The notes: generated by a model not told the origin, from the sequence alone. A stretch of DNA of 64,000 bases from Zeugodacus cucurbitae (GCF_028554725.1 NC_071671.1:63909001-63973000); one strand, 5' to 3'; numbered from the stretch's first letter, positions 1 through 12,260 are shown. Numbers and translations are program-made.

Positions 1-1202
1 TACGTGAGGATCTGCCGGAAATCGATAAAATAACCATGAAGTTTGTCGACAGGTGAGTTTGATACAATATTAGCTATAAATTGCTTTCTATAATGTCCAC
101 TTTTAGGCTTGAAACGTTGCGCGATCCGATCACTGGACTCTTGAAGAACGATTTTCATATTGAGCTTAAAAAGTGGGCCTTTGAGTCGGTCACCTATATC
201 GCGTTGAATAAACGCCTAAATATGTCTAGTGAAGAAGGTAATAAGGAAGCATCGGCGTTAGCACAAAATTTAGCAGATTTCCTAAATCTAAGCTTTATCT
301 ACGATATGACACCCACCATGTGTAAATACTTCGAAACACCGGGGTTCAAGAAACTAATGCGCGCCTACAACAGCATCACCGAGATCACTTACAAGTATGT
401 ACTCGAAGCGACGAAACGCATCGAAAGTGAGCGCAATGCGGAAGCGAAGAGCGTGTTGGAGAAACTATTGCGCATCGATACACATTACGCGATGTTAATG
501 AGCATCGATTCGTTAACCTCCGGCATGGACACGGTTCGTCTACATAGCGAAATTATTTATATGAAATATTAACCTACTTAATTACAGACCGCTTCCACTT
601 TCATTACAACGCTCTATCAAATTGCGCGTAATCCCGAGAAGCAGCGTGCCTTGCGTCGTGAGTTAATGCAAATTATGCCCGATCCACACACCCCTTTAAA
701 TGCACAGAACACCAAACACATGCCATACTTACGCGCTTGCATCAAAGAGGCGCAGCGCATAACACCCATAGCGCCCGGTAATCTGCGCACAATGCCGAAA
801 GATGTTGTGCTCTCCGGATATCGCATACCGCGCGGCACCTCGGTGCACATGGGCAATATGGCGCTCTGCAACAGCGAGAAATATTATCCGCGCTATAAAG
901 AGTTCATACCGGAGCGTTGGTTGAAATCTGGCGAAAATGCTTGCCCAGAATTGCGCAGCAGCAATCCGTTTATTTATGCGCCCTTCGGATTTGGTCCACG
1001 CACTTGTGTCGGTAAGCGCATAGCCGAAATGGAGTTGGAAACCCTATTGGCGCGTCTGCTACGTTTGTATCAAGTGAGCTGGGCCGCACCGGAGGAGATG
1101 CAGTATATCAGCAATCTCATTTTGACACCAAAGGCGCCCATGAAGTTCAGATTTATGCCGCTCGAAGAGGAGGACTGCGCCATTGGCAGTTTCTCTGTAT
1201 AA
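1..1202 (+). CDS. Mitochondrial cytochrome P450, CYP12 family (5' end outside window)
   Basis: This is the 3' part of a P450 monooxygenase of the insect mitochondrial CYP12 family. Exons are 1-52, 107-533 and 588-1202, ending in TAA. Both introns are 54 nt with GT-AG borders, and the reading frame runs through without breaks. About 364 residues are visible, against roughly 530 for the family, so the targeting peptide and N-terminal third lie upstream. Seen in the sequence: an I-helix oxygen-binding region (GMDTTAS), the K-helix ExxR (KEAQR), the meander motif (PERWL) and the haem loop FGFGPRTCVG with its cysteine ligand. The family receives electrons from ferredoxin in the mitochondrion and is often linked to xenobiotic metabolism; that role is family knowledge. 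The protein ends with an acidic tail (EEEDC) not present in the two neighbouring paralogues. The 427-nt exon has the same length and phases as that of the next gene, which indicates tandem duplication. Confidence 0.93.
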
Positions 1203-2089
1203 GTAATCGGTTTTTTTGTAGTTTTGTAATTTTAAGACTTCGTAAATTGTTGTGATGTTATTATTGGAGGTAATTGGTAACTAACTTGACATGCAAAATT
1301 TATGTTGACAAGTGGAACACACTAAGTCGACTAAATTTAAATTTTGAACGATACTCTGTCTCTTCAGTATATTCTGACGATTTTCCTCGACGGAATCTAT
1401 TATAATATATCTACATATAAAAATACGAGTATATGCTTTCATAAGCCGAAAACATGGTTTATTCCAGTACTCGAACTAAAAAAATGGATTCCCTTATAAT
1501 CTTAAGCCTAATAGTTTGCACTCGATACAAATATCAAAATTTTCTCCCTAATAAAGTCTTTTAGGTCATTAAGAGCCTATTTTATCAGTCACATGTCATG
1601 CAAATTTCTTAAATTCATTTTTATTTGCCAAAAATTATATATGTATGATCTTCAAGAATACACTTCTAAAAACATTTTTAAAATTTGACTTTTTAATATT
1701 TTAAGATCAAAAATTATTTTGAAAACAATTATTTAATTGCAAAAAAATGATTGTTTTGAAATTTATTTGAAAATATTAAAATATTTTGTTCTATTATATT
1801 TCGTGTTGTTGTTTTTAAAACAACTGTCTAAGAAATTGTACTTCCTTAACAATTGTATTATAATAAATATTATGCTAAAAATATATTTTTCCAAAATCAA
1901 ATAAAAATACTCGAGCACTGTCTTACTTATTAAATACATATTTTTACCTCCAATATAACAATTGTTTCTTAAATGTTAAAATCTAAATTAAAATTGTATG
2001 CGAAACATTTGTATGTATTTTAGTGTTGGCTTGTGATATTTGCCATAAATTGTTTAATAAATAAAAAATATAATATAAAATGAAATACT
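1203..2089. other. AT-rich intergenic sequence after the first CYP12 gene
   Basis: This stretch is the 3' untranslated region of the first P450 gene followed by AT-rich spacer. I see no coding region or RNA gene. AATAAA-type polyadenylation hexamers occur near 1549 and again near 2060, but neither can be assigned as the used site from sequence alone. Confidence 0.5.
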
Positions 2090-2373
2090 AATACTCTTGC
2101 AACATGTTGCACAAAGTATAACAGTTTTGTTCACCTAACGGTATTTGTAATACCTAACATATACCAGTGATCAGGGTGAAGAGTATATTTGAAGTCCGGT
2201 TGACTTCCTGTCTGTCCGTCCGTCTGTGCAAGCGATAAATTGAGTAAAAATTGAAATATCTTGATTAAAAAAGTGAAATTGAAGCAGCGCCATAAGTTTG
2301 GTTGATATTATAGATGGGAGAAATCGAACCAAAATGGTGACAACCGAAAACTTATAATATAGATATATATATA

Positions 2374-3418
2374 CAGTGGAACTACTCTAACTCGAATCAC
2401 CATAATCCACAAAAAACGTCGAGTTATAGAATTTACATTAAAACATACCAATTTTCCAAAAGCGGTAAAATATAGATTTATACCATGGCTTATTTATTTA
2501 CTTCGCATAAAGTTTTGTGTACATACGTTAAAGGGCTATACCAGTTTAACCCATTAAAAATTAGGCGATTTTCGTGAATTTTTTTTAAGAATGTTTCGAA
2601 GTTTTTTGGACATAATAAACTGTACTTTTAACTATATTTTTATATATTAAATTTTGAAAAATAACGGAGTTATGGGCTGTCTTGGGAACCAAAAAAAAAA
2701 GTTCCCCAACTGCTGACATGATTCCGGCCGAATGAGTTACTAAAAAACAAAAATTCAAAAAGGTTATTAAAGTTGAATATATCCCCTATGCAATGACCTA
2801 CGATTATTAAAAAATATCAAACATTAACAAAATGGCGTAGTTCTGTAAAAAATGGTCGTTTTTTAAATGTCAAATTGACAATTTTCAACAAATCAAAACG
2901 ATCGTTGTATAGTAAATATATTCAAGAACATTCAGTTTAAATTTGAAATTGATCAGTCAATATGTCGTTGAGTTATGATGACAGCAATTTTATGAAAAGT
3001 CGTTTTGAGAGAAACGCGTTTACAGTTTCGACTATAGCGGCTTACACCTGTGAGCGATTGCTCATTAGGACGCTGTCATTCAAAAACTACTCAAGATGCG
3101 ACCTTACCGCTTTGACAGGATATTTTTGAAAGTATCAACTATCGAATAAGCAAAAAATAAAAAAACGATTTTTTGAAAATGTCACACTGGTATACCCCCT
3201 TAAAACATCCCATCCTTTTGTTATATAATTTATGAGATCCTTCATACTATATAGAGGGACTGTTTCAACATTCTGCCTCGATAGTAAAACTTTAAATTTT
3301 GTATTATGCCCTTGTCAGAAAGTTCGATTTATGGAAGGCAATTTGTATGGAATTTGACTTCTATTGCCAGTTCAAAAGTTCGAGTTATGGTGATCTTCGA
3401 GTTATGGAAGTTCCACTG
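2374..3418. mobile_element. Short inverted-repeat DNA transposon (pogo/Tc1-like, TA target site)
   Basis: The element begins CAGTGGAACTACTCTAACTC at 2374. It ends with the approximate reverse complement (…GAGTTATGGAAGTTCCACTG) at 3418. The inverted ends match over about 30 bp with small differences. Each end is flanked by TA (2372-2373 and 3419-3420), the target duplication expected for pogo/Tc1/mariner-type elements. There is no transposase reading frame, so it is a non-autonomous relic. Without the element nested inside it, it would be about 373 bp long. Family assignment rests on the CAGT end and the TA target, not on a database match. Confidence 0.75.
2532..3199. mobile_element. piggyBac-like MITE with TTAA duplication, nested in the pogo-like element
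   Basis: A 668-bp segment is bounded by TTAA on both sides (2528-2531 and 3200-3203). Its ends are inverted: AGGGCTATACCAGTTT on the left, and GGGGGTATACCAGTGT when the right end is read on the other strand. TTAA target duplication with G-rich ends is the hallmark of piggyBac-type elements. I see no transposase, so it is a miniature non-autonomous copy. It lies wholly inside the TA-flanked element and must therefore be the younger insertion. Confidence 0.72.
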
Positions 3419-3460
3419 TATATGTGTGATAACTTAGCAAAATTAAGTGAATATAAAATC

Positions 3461-4510
3461 TTGGATATAATGTAACTTAGTAGCTTCCATTGTATATAAT
3501 ACCATAATTTGTATAAATAAATTGTGAGAGCATATATTGGCGCGGTAAGTTTCTTGAAAAATGAGAAAAATTAGATCATTGAAACACTTCCCTAAGTAAT
3601 AGGATATAGGAACATTTAGTAAGGCTTGCTTATGATTTGATTGGATCCGGTCATTGAAATTGTGTAAATTTTTTTTGGTTGTGTTAAACATAAGCGCAAG
3701 TAGAATCCTATTAGACATAAACATTATATTTTTATTGACTTATCGATAATTGATATATTTTCTTATTCTCTCGGCCGATTTCGTGTCGATTATTTCATAC
3801 AAAGTTGTTGTTTAATCACACCAAAAAATAGTATAAATTACTGGAAGTCTTGCGTAATGCGATGTGGTTTGATTCTTTTAAATTTTATAGGTCTAACAAT
3901 TAAATCTAATTTCCTGCGAACAAGGTACTAATATTATAAAAATCCTTTAAGTAGACCACATCCTAAAAATTTTATTCAAAACCGCAATACTTATTAAAAC
4001 AAATTTGTTCTATGTGTTGTTAGATACTTTCAGTAAACCAACTAGAGAAACACTTTTGAAGACATGTTTTCGAACTTATTACTAAACGTCTCCACAAATC
4101 GCTTGCAAGTCGCCAAATATCTCTGTTGTGTACTGTCCTGAATTTAGTTTTCTTTTTTTAACATTTCATATGAGAACTGTACTCCAATACTGATTCCCCC
4201 GCTGTACCATTCTCATTGTATACTACACAAATTCGGTTTATTCTTAACTTTCTCCTTAAATGCAAGTAGTGCAATGCTTTTACTTAAACTTTACGTGGAA
4301 CAGCGGAAGAGTTCAGTGCCACTGCAACCACCGTTGAGTTCATATCAATATCGGTAGCGACTTACCTGCATTAAAATTAATTCCTCAACTCAAAGAAATA
4401 TATCAAAGTGTGTGTTCCAACAACTACTGATCTCAGAAATAGAAATATATAAAGCGAAATCTAAATACGCGTATATTCATAAATAAGTGTAAAAAATAAT
4501 AATAAATAAA
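3461..4510. other. Upstream region of the second CYP12 gene
   Basis: This is non-coding sequence ending at the ATG at 4511. A TATATAAAG string at 4446-4454 could act as a TATA element with a very short leader, and an initiator-like TCAGTG lies at 4313-4318. I cannot decide between them. The 15 bases before the ATG are A-rich (AATAAATAAA), as is usual for fly start sites. No other gene is visible. Confidence 0.4.
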
Positions 4511-7500
4511 ATGTTTCGCAATCGATTCCAACCGCTCTGTCGCTACATGCAACAGCCGCGTCTGGCGCCCGCCACGCATTTAAGGCCATTGACTACACGC
4601 TGTCCAGCATTGGATCAGCAGGTAAGTACCGCAATTATTGTATTTGAGTGCAGCTGCACTCATATCTTAACTTTGTAGAAATTTGTGGAGCACGAGCAAG
4701 AGCTGTTGTCGTACGCCTTATCAGCTGATGAGAAAAGTGAATTCAATTACTCTATATGTATTTGTATGTATGTGTATGTATCTGTATGTGCATACGCTGT
4801 TGCATTTACATATATGCGTATTTTGCGCACAAATATTTATATGGTCTTTTTTGGTCTTGCAGCGGGTGCATTGAACTTGTTTTTGCTCAATTTCTCCTGC
4901 TCATTTTTATTATTTTGTATTTTTTGTTGTAAATAATTAAGGCGTCTCATTTATTGCGTACGAATTGTAAATAAAGCCTTGTTTTCGTATGCAAATGTTA
5001 TATCTTTTCAAGGTCTAAAATAAGAATTTGTGGCTTTTATTTAGTTTAAGAAAGTCAGACTGCTTGTTTACAAGAAAAAAAGAGTAAAGTCTTGCCTCCT
5101 TGCAATGAACTCAAAGAAGTTCGATAATTTTGTCAGATCGATAGTCGATAGTATATGAACATTTCACACAAAAAAATCAGACCAGAGGAATAATGAAAAG
5201 TTCTGAATTAGCGTCTTTCAATTTTTCATAGTGTACCTTCTTTCCATTATTATTTTTTTATTTTTTTAAATAAATAGAATTTCTTAAACATGAGATTAGG
5301 ACTGTAGTTTAGCTAATAGAGCATACTGAGGACCAGCAAATGTATAATGGGTACATTATTCTAGCGAGTGGGTGAAATTGTGGCTTCACTGTTGACAACT
5401 GATCTGTCTTTAATGGAACATATTCCAAAATTCTTTATGTAGTACTTTCATAAAACTATATGCCGTTTATCAGTGAATGCCTGAAGCCCATAGACCCATT
5501 AACAGATTCTTAATGTTCAGTACTGTATTTCCACGTCACACTCTCCCTTCCTTCCTTCAAAGGCTTGGGCTACTGAAAAAAAACCCCATTATTTCTAACG
5601 AAAGGTGGTGTAGAAAGTGTTTATCGAGGAGGGACTTGACTTTTGAGTTGTCTACTCAACATAATCGTGCAGCATGAGGTTGCTTGTATAATATATATTT
5701 CTATTATATAACTCCCTACAACCAGATATGTACGCTTCTACATTCTTCAAATGAAGAAAAACTATGCTCAATACAAATTGGACAGAATTCAATAGGAGTA
5801 TAACGAACATAATCATTGTCTTCAGTCAAAGAGTTTTATTTAATAACCATCGATGGCCTAACATTGATTATTTTATTTTGATGAAAACGGGCTTTAGTTC
5901 AAATTTGCTTCCGTCTCACTCTTACAATCCTATCCTATTTCGACTATATTTATAATAATTTATTTGATATCCGCTTTCGAGAAAAAATCTTGAGATCTTT
6001 CTTGATATATTTCAGCATCAACTGACAGAAAAATCGCCAGAAGACGAATGGGCGAATGCAAAGGAATACAAAGATATACCAGGACCAACTAGTATTGGAC
6101 TAATGATAGACTTCATGCCTGGCGGTAAAATTTAGTTTAAAGTAAATAGATCAATTAAATTTTATATTATAATTCCTTCTATAGGTGAATTGTATGGCGC
6201 TAACTTTTTGAAAATGTACGCAACACTACGCAGACGTTATGGAGATATCTTTGTATTAGGTGGTTCATTTGGACGTACCGATTTGATTTGCACTTATAAT
6301 CCAATCGATTTTGAAAAAGTATTTCGAACTGAAGGTGTGTGGCCAATACGTGAGGGTATTGGGAGTGTCAAATACTATAGGCAGGTACAAAATCCGGAGG
6401 CCTACGGTGGTATATGGGGTTTAGTAGCAGAGTGAGTGGCAAGAATGTTTGTGAATAGAACTAAGAGTTAACTTTTCATTTGAATCAAGGCAAGGCGAGC
6501 GCTGGTTCAATATACGTCAGAAGATCAATCCCATTATGATGAAGGTGCAAAATATACGTGAGGCATTACCGGAACTCGATAACATTTCTATGGAATTGGT
6601 GGATAAGTGAGTTATAGTTATTATCTTTCTAATCTTAAAAATAATTTTCTTTCACTATAGAATCGATACCATACGTGATCCCGATACTGGCACTCTCACT
6701 ACGGACCTCCTCAATGAGCTGCGCATGTGGTCTTTTGAGTCCATTTGTTATGTGGCGCTGGATTCCCGTCTAAATCTCATCACCGGCAAAGCTGATGCGG
6801 ACGCATTGCATATGTCCAGCGCAATGTCGGATTTTATGCAGTACACTTACGATCACGATATAGCGCCTTCCATATGGCGTTACTATCATACACGCAGTTT
6901 TAAGCGTCTTATGGGCATACACGATGAACTCACGGAGTTATCAAAAAAATTTGTGGATACAGCGCTGCAGCGCATTGAAGTGGAGGGCAATACAGAGGCG
7001 AAATCTGTATTTGAGAAACTCTTGCGCATCGATAGAAATATAGCGGTAGTGATGACGATCGATATGCTGTTCGGCGGCTTGGACACGGTAAAATTAATTG
7101 AAAACCACTTATCGAAATTAGTATAATAACTATATTTCTATATTTCTATTTTAGACCTCCTCTTCAGTCATAACTGCATTATATTTTCTTGCAAAAAATC
7201 AGGATAAACAAGATATTTTGCGTCAGGAGTTGAAAACACTACTACCGCAACTCAAATCCCCATTGAATGCGCAAAACTTCAAAAATATACCCTATCTACG
7301 CGCCTGCATCAAAGAATCGATGCGCATAATGCCAATCGTCTCGGGCACTATGCGTCAAACCGGTCGCGATTTGGTACTCTCTGGCTATAAGATACCCAAA
7401 GGTACCGCCGTGCATATGCGGAATATGGAACTCTGCAATTCGGAGACGTTCTTTCCACGCTGCAACGAGTTCTTGCCAGAACGTTGGCTGAAAACGCCCA

Positions 7501-7748
7501 AAAATGTGCCAAATCCAGTCGAAGAGGTCAAATCGCAGAATCCCTTCGTTTATTTGCCGTTCGGTTTCGGACCGCGCACTTGCATTGGTAAACGTTTAGC
7601 CGATTTGGAAATGGAAGTGCTGCTCGTACGCTTGTTGCGCAAATATAAAGTCTACTGGACCGATAAGCAAAAGGAATTACAATATAAAAGTAATTTAATT
7701 CTAACGCCTTGTGGTGAGATGAAATTCAAATTCGAAGCGGTGGACTAG
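4511..7748 (+). CDS. Mitochondrial cytochrome P450, CYP12 family (complete, 534 aa)
   Basis: This is a complete CYP12-type P450 in six exons: 4511-4621, 6016-6124, 6185-6431, 6490-6606, 6661-7087 and 7155-7748. The splice phases join into 1605 nt without a stop. Residues 1-37 are basic, contain R, Q and hydroxyl residues and almost no acidic ones, and so look like a matrix-targeting presequence. The proline-rich hinge IPGP is at 58-61. The I-helix GGLDTTSS centres on D336-T338. The ExxR pair is E391/R394, and PERWL follows. The haem loop FGFGPRTCIG places the ligand at C480. All key residues are present, so the enzyme should be functional. It would take electrons from a mitochondrial ferredoxin; its substrate is unknown. 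It lies about 3.3 kb after the partial paralogue on the same strand. Intron 1 is long (1394 nt); the others are 54-67 nt. Confidence 0.95.
4622..6015 (+). other. Large first intron of the second CYP12 gene
   Basis: The intron separates the presequence exon from the body of the enzyme. The donor is GTAAGT directly after CAG, and the acceptor is TTTCAG at 6015. The third paralogue has a first intron of almost the same length (1461 nt) in the same position, so the arrangement is ancestral. I see no gene or bounded repeat inside. Confidence 0.7.
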
Positions 7749-7837
7749 GGATGTTCAGACGCTGATAACATTTACTGTCGGATATAGTTGATATATTATA
7801 TATAGATTTATAGGTATATATAGAGATATAGTATTTT

Positions 7838-7843
7838 AATAAA
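7838..7843 (+). terminator. Polyadenylation signal of the second CYP12 gene
   Basis: The hexamer AATAAA lies 90 nt after the stop codon at 7746-7748, in AT-rich sequence. It is the first canonical hexamer after the stop. The convergent neighbour's coding region ends at 8268, so the two 3' ends lie close together. Confidence 0.6.
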
Positions 7844-8110
7844 ATATCATAAAAACCGTAAAGAGGATTTACATATTTTATCATAGAAGACCACTAGTAT
7901 TGTCTGGATTAACTTGATTATGAAGTCGGCTTAAAACTAAGGCGTGACTTTGTCATTTAATAACCTTCAATAATGAGAAATACTTCTAAGTTTCTATAGA
8001 ATTTTGGAAGTTCTATAAGAAATGTATTTTGAAAGAAACTTCTAGAATTCTTGAAATCCCAACAGAAATATTTTATTACTTTCAAAGAAAACCCCAAAAT
8101 TTTCGTAAGT

Positions 8111-8116
8111 TTTATT
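8111..8116 (-). terminator. Polyadenylation signal of the 604-aa protein gene
   Basis: TTTATT on the + strand reads AATAAA on the transcript strand. It lies about 150 nt after the TGA at 8268-8270, within AT-rich sequence. The hexamer supports 8268-8407 as the terminal exon. Confidence 0.5.
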
Positions 8117-8267
8117 TATTTAACATTTAATAGTAAAAAATTACATTGAAATCCATATTATTTAACAGACAATTTTAAAACCATTTTGCTTACAAAGACG
8201 TTCTATATTTTAAACTAAGTTAAAAGTATTATGTTTATGCGTAGATATGTATAAAATAACAGGATTT

Positions 8268-11200
8268 TCAACGTCGGTTTCTGCGGTATCGTTGGTGGTG
8301 TGACTGTTTATGTTGTTGCTGTTGGTGTTGTGGCTTATGCTCGGGATGTGGTTTCGATTGCTGAGCATGCTGCGAATGTTCATCACCATCTTCAACGGAT
8401 GGATCTGCTTTTGATGAAGGAAAAGTGGTTTTTTATAATATTAAGGTATTTCAAATAATAAATGTTTTAGATAGAATATTACTAGCTATAGACTAGTATT
8501 TACAATTACGATTACTTGTAATTCCCATGTTTTCTGGCATTACTGTAACCTTCATCTTTAAATACTACATTTCCCACACCTGGAAGTTTTATAATTTGAA
8601 ATTATCATTACTGTAATTGTAATCGCGACAACTTTTCGCATTACTATATTTGATTACTATAATTGTAATTATTAAATACTTGAATTTTGAATTTCAAAAA
8701 TTTTAAGAATTGCCAAGTAATCGTAATTATTAAATACATAATTGCTGCAATTGTAATTCCGGATATATTTAGTATTGTCAAGTAATCGTAATTATTAAAT
8801 ACGTAAATTGTAATTTCAAAAATTTTTAGAATTGCCAAGTAATCGTAATTATTAAATACGTAATTTGTAATTTCGAAAATTTTTAGAATTGCCAAGTAAT
8901 CGTAATTATTAAATACTGAAATTGTAATTTCGAAAAAATTTAATTGTAATGCATTATGTTTAGGGTGTAATCATTACCTTCTAATTCACCAAATTTCGAA
9001 TTGGAATTCTGTTGGCTGGATAATGGCTTATGAATTGTGTTGAAGTTTGGTGGAGAGCCTTGAAAAAGGAAGAAAATAAAATATTATAAGTAATAATTTT
9101 CTTATACATTACATGGGAAACATTACATGCTGATTTGTAATGGAGTACAAGTGAAGGATTACTGAAGATCAATGATTTCAGAGTACACATTAAAAAAGGA
9201 TGGGTGATTGAGAGGATTAGTAAAAAATATGGAGTCGAAAACAGTTGTTCTAGGTATTGTTTTGGAGGAAGAGCTTACAAGAGACGTACAATTAGTCCGT
9301 AATTTAAAAAATTTGTTTTTAAGTAAACATAGAGAAATTTCTTAATAAATAATTTATTATTTAAAAAGCTCTTGTTATATTTTCAAACTTTTCGTCAAAC
9401 TCTTACTCCAACTACAATTTCAAACAATTATTTTTGAGTTACAAAAAAAAAAAATCCGACACACACCGAACGGACTCAGATAGATGTCCTCTGTCGACGA
9501 TGCCGTATTGAGTGAAGGCGTTGGTGTCGGCGGATCACTACGACCGTCGTCAACAACGAAATCATCACTTGTCACAAACGAAGCTAACGAGGAGGTGGAG
9601 GATGTGGTGGAGCAGGATGGAGACGAGAGTGTTGAGGAATATGACAATGGTTGTTGTGTTGTTGGTAGTGGTAGTTGTTGTGGTTGAACTGGATTATTGG
9701 TTGGGATATCAATTGGATTAGCAGAACAAGCATCATTAGCATCTTTGTATGTTCCATCACTGGGATCTTTGGAATCAGGTTTGATTGAATATGTAAAGGG
9801 AATAACAAAAACAAAAGCAAAATACTATCGATTAAATACAGCTAAAATATATAATTATAAATAATTAAATAAATTTTATTTGAATCAAATAATGTACGAT
9901 TGATAATTACTTGCATTGGCAACAACATTGCCCAGCAACGATGGCGGTAGGTGCGGTTTGGTGTGAGCGGCGCTTTCATGACCCGGCGTTGCTTTCTTTT
10001 GCTCATCATTGTGACCATTTAAAAGTGTAAAAAATTTCTCACTTTGAGATTTTGTGATCTCATGCGCGGCCTGTGTTTGTACTGTGTGGGAGAGCGGCAC
10101 AAAAGAGAGAATTATGCTGAATTTTTTAAGGTTTGCAACGAAAATTTTGCCAAAAGCATACAAATAAATTTTGAATTGAAAAAGAGTTGATTTAGACCAG
10201 GTAAGTTTAGCGAATTACGGCAAGATAATGGCATCGAATAAATTCAATGAAATTAGTATCGTATTTATGTATATATTTCGAGATTTGTTCGCATTATTTT
10301 ATAAAAGACACTTAATCAAATATTTATATGTATCTGTATAGTTATTGATTTCAGAACTTTACGATAAAATTTCTTTTCGATAAAAATGGTTTTAAATTGA
10401 TTTTTGACTCGTTTCCACTCAGCTTTAGTACTAACTCAATTATTGTATGTACGTTTCAAGGTAGACTTGTAAAAAAAAAAGATTTAATGCTAATGTATCA
10501 TAACATAATTAAAAGCGTGAAAGCATAACTTATTAGTAATTTATTCAATATCCATTACCGACTGCCGCCTCTTCTCCCGGCCCAACGCTTTTGCCACTTT
10601 TACTCTGTCCATTATCCAGCGGTGTGTGTGGTGTTTGCGGTGATTTGGTTATTGTTTTATCATTCACCGATTGAGCTGCCTGCCCTTTCTTATCGTTATG
10701 CTCATTATTGGGTGTCGAAGTACTTCCCGCTTCTTTGGCATTAATCTCAATTATTGGTACTTTCTTTTCCCTCGGTGATTTACCGTCTTTTATATCTTTT
10801 TTCTCGGTAAAGCTTAGATCTTTGGCATTCTCATCGCTTGTATCCTGAATTAGGGGAATATAAAACTAATAAAATATAAAATAAAACTTTAAAGAGAATA
10901 TAATATATTGGGCAATGAAATAATGGCCTCTTTTATAAATAGGGTCATAATAATAATAATAGAGTGGGTATTACTGTATAGCTACTCTAATATATTCAGA
11001 ATAAAAGGCCCTTAGAAGAAAGCTCAGTGCACTTTAAGAACAGCATCGTTTCCACCAAATCAATAAAGAATTGAGTTCTTGGAAACAATTTTTGAATTTA
11101 GAAACCTAAGGACAAAAAAACGAGACTGAAAGAGTAAACTGGGTACTCAGAGTGTATATCATCGAAGACCATTTTTTCAAACTAGTCTACCCTTTATCTC

Positions 11201-12260
11201 TGAGAAATGTATTGGTATGGCGTTTCAAAAATATTTTCTTCAATTTCAGTACTATAAACTCAACACACTTACCATGCTATATTCACCTTGCGTATCGTTA
11301 GAGGTATTAGCGGATATAGTCGATTCATTATTGGTATCTTCATCTTCCAGTATCGGTATATAATCAGAGTCATCATCGGAGTTCTCATTGGCATATTTGG
11401 TTAATAGCTGTGAACAGCTCAATTCCACCTCGGGACTGTCATCCTCACGTTGACGTTTATTAAATCTGAAACGTGGTGATTCGATGGGCTGCATAGACGT
11501 TAAGTAAATATATAGTAAGTACAACAACAAAAAATTAAAGTAATAATACACACCCTTAGCAATTCCTGCATAGCAGGGTTGTTCGCCGAAAACACCACAC
11601 CTGCTGGTTCACAATGTATGCGCGGTCGGCACATAGCCGTGGTGAATAATTTACTCAATCGCACCACTAAACTGTTATGATCACTTTCCGCAGCTTTGCG
11701 CTCTTCCTCGCGCTGCTGTATGGCCTTCAGCCCATGCATGCGTATGGAGCGCAATTTGCGACGACGCGTCTGTATAAAATAGACCAGACTGCTAGCGGTC
11801 ACTGGACCATCACCGATCAGTAGTGCTACCAGCGAGAGCCAAATGCGTAGCTGACGTAAGAACACGATCAAGAAGAGGAACGGGAGCCATGGCAAAGGAC
11901 GTACCAAGGTTTCATCGGCCTTGTCTGAAGGTGCGAGAGTGAAGTAATTTTAATAAGAGGAAGGAAAGGAATAATATCTTCACTCTACTCTCTCTCCTTT
12001 TTTAACTTACCTTGTGGCAAACTCCATTTGGCCGTGTCCTCAAAAACACGCAGTACTCGATCACCACGCTCCAACACAAATTGTCCGATGCGCATCGATG
12101 AGAATCGCTCCATCATTTGGTAAGCTTTATCGAAGATTATGCTGCCACTTGTGGTAACTCCGATCACCGGTTCCGGTTCTTCATCCACACCGTCTGTTTG
12201 ACGTTGTTGCTGCTGCTGCTGCTGTTCCGGTTTTGGATCGACGCTGGTTTCTAGCACCAT
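8268..12260 (-). CDS. Uncharacterised eight-exon protein, 604 aa, one hydrophobic region
   Basis: I do not recognise this protein. Exons in transcript order are 12011-12260, 11554-11924, 11273-11488, 10559-10844, 9911-10081, 9467-9766, 8978-9058 and 8268-8407. All borders are GT-AG, and the phases join into 1815 nt ending in TGA. The start was chosen for the AAAATGG context and the open frame. Residues 11-18 are a glutamine run. Residues about 94-134 are strongly hydrophobic, with R107 and R110 dividing them, and look like one or two membrane segments. A basic stretch (RRRKLRSIR) and a charged helix rich in E, R and K follow. Residues 208-279 are acidic (NSDDDSD). The rest is low-complexity, rich in S, T, P, N and K, and ends in an H/Q-rich tail with arginines (RYRRNRR). 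It could be an anchored adaptor, but that is inference. It is convergent with the P450 gene at 4511-7748. The last three junctions are supported only by phase. Confidence 0.78.
8640..8960. repeat. Intronic tandem repeat, unit about 57 bp
   Basis: The core CAAGTAATCGTAATTATTAA recurs at 8714, 8779, 8836 and 8893, that is with spacings of 65, 57 and 57 bp. The spacers share AATTGTAATTTC and TTTTTAGAATTGC. A degenerate fifth unit precedes the first core. The array lies within the last intron (8408-8977) of the 604-aa protein gene. It is AT-rich, and its open frames are products of the repetition rather than genes. Confidence 0.85.

Larger units (their letters stand above)
2090..3460 (+). repeat. 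Fragment of an unclassified dispersed repeat, interrupted by nested elements
   Basis: The part at about 2090-2371 contains the phrases TGTCTGTCCGTCC, CTGTGCAAGCGATAA and GAGTAAAAATTGA. They match, in the same order, a repeat found again at 61255-61920 (reverse). The text resumes after the insertion, at about 3421, with TGATAACTTAGC. This corresponds to the phrase that follows the same point in the copy at 41030-41935. The repeat has no coding potential that I can see. Its ends are uncertain. Confidence 0.6.

Noticed and set aside
5296..5375. tRNA-like text (GTAGTTTAGCTAATAGAGCA)
   Set aside because: It looks like a D-arm, but there is no matching T-arm with GTTCGAATC and no acceptor stem.
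8644..8895. 83-codon open frame on the minus strand
   Set aside because: It is made only of the 57-bp intronic tandem repeats.
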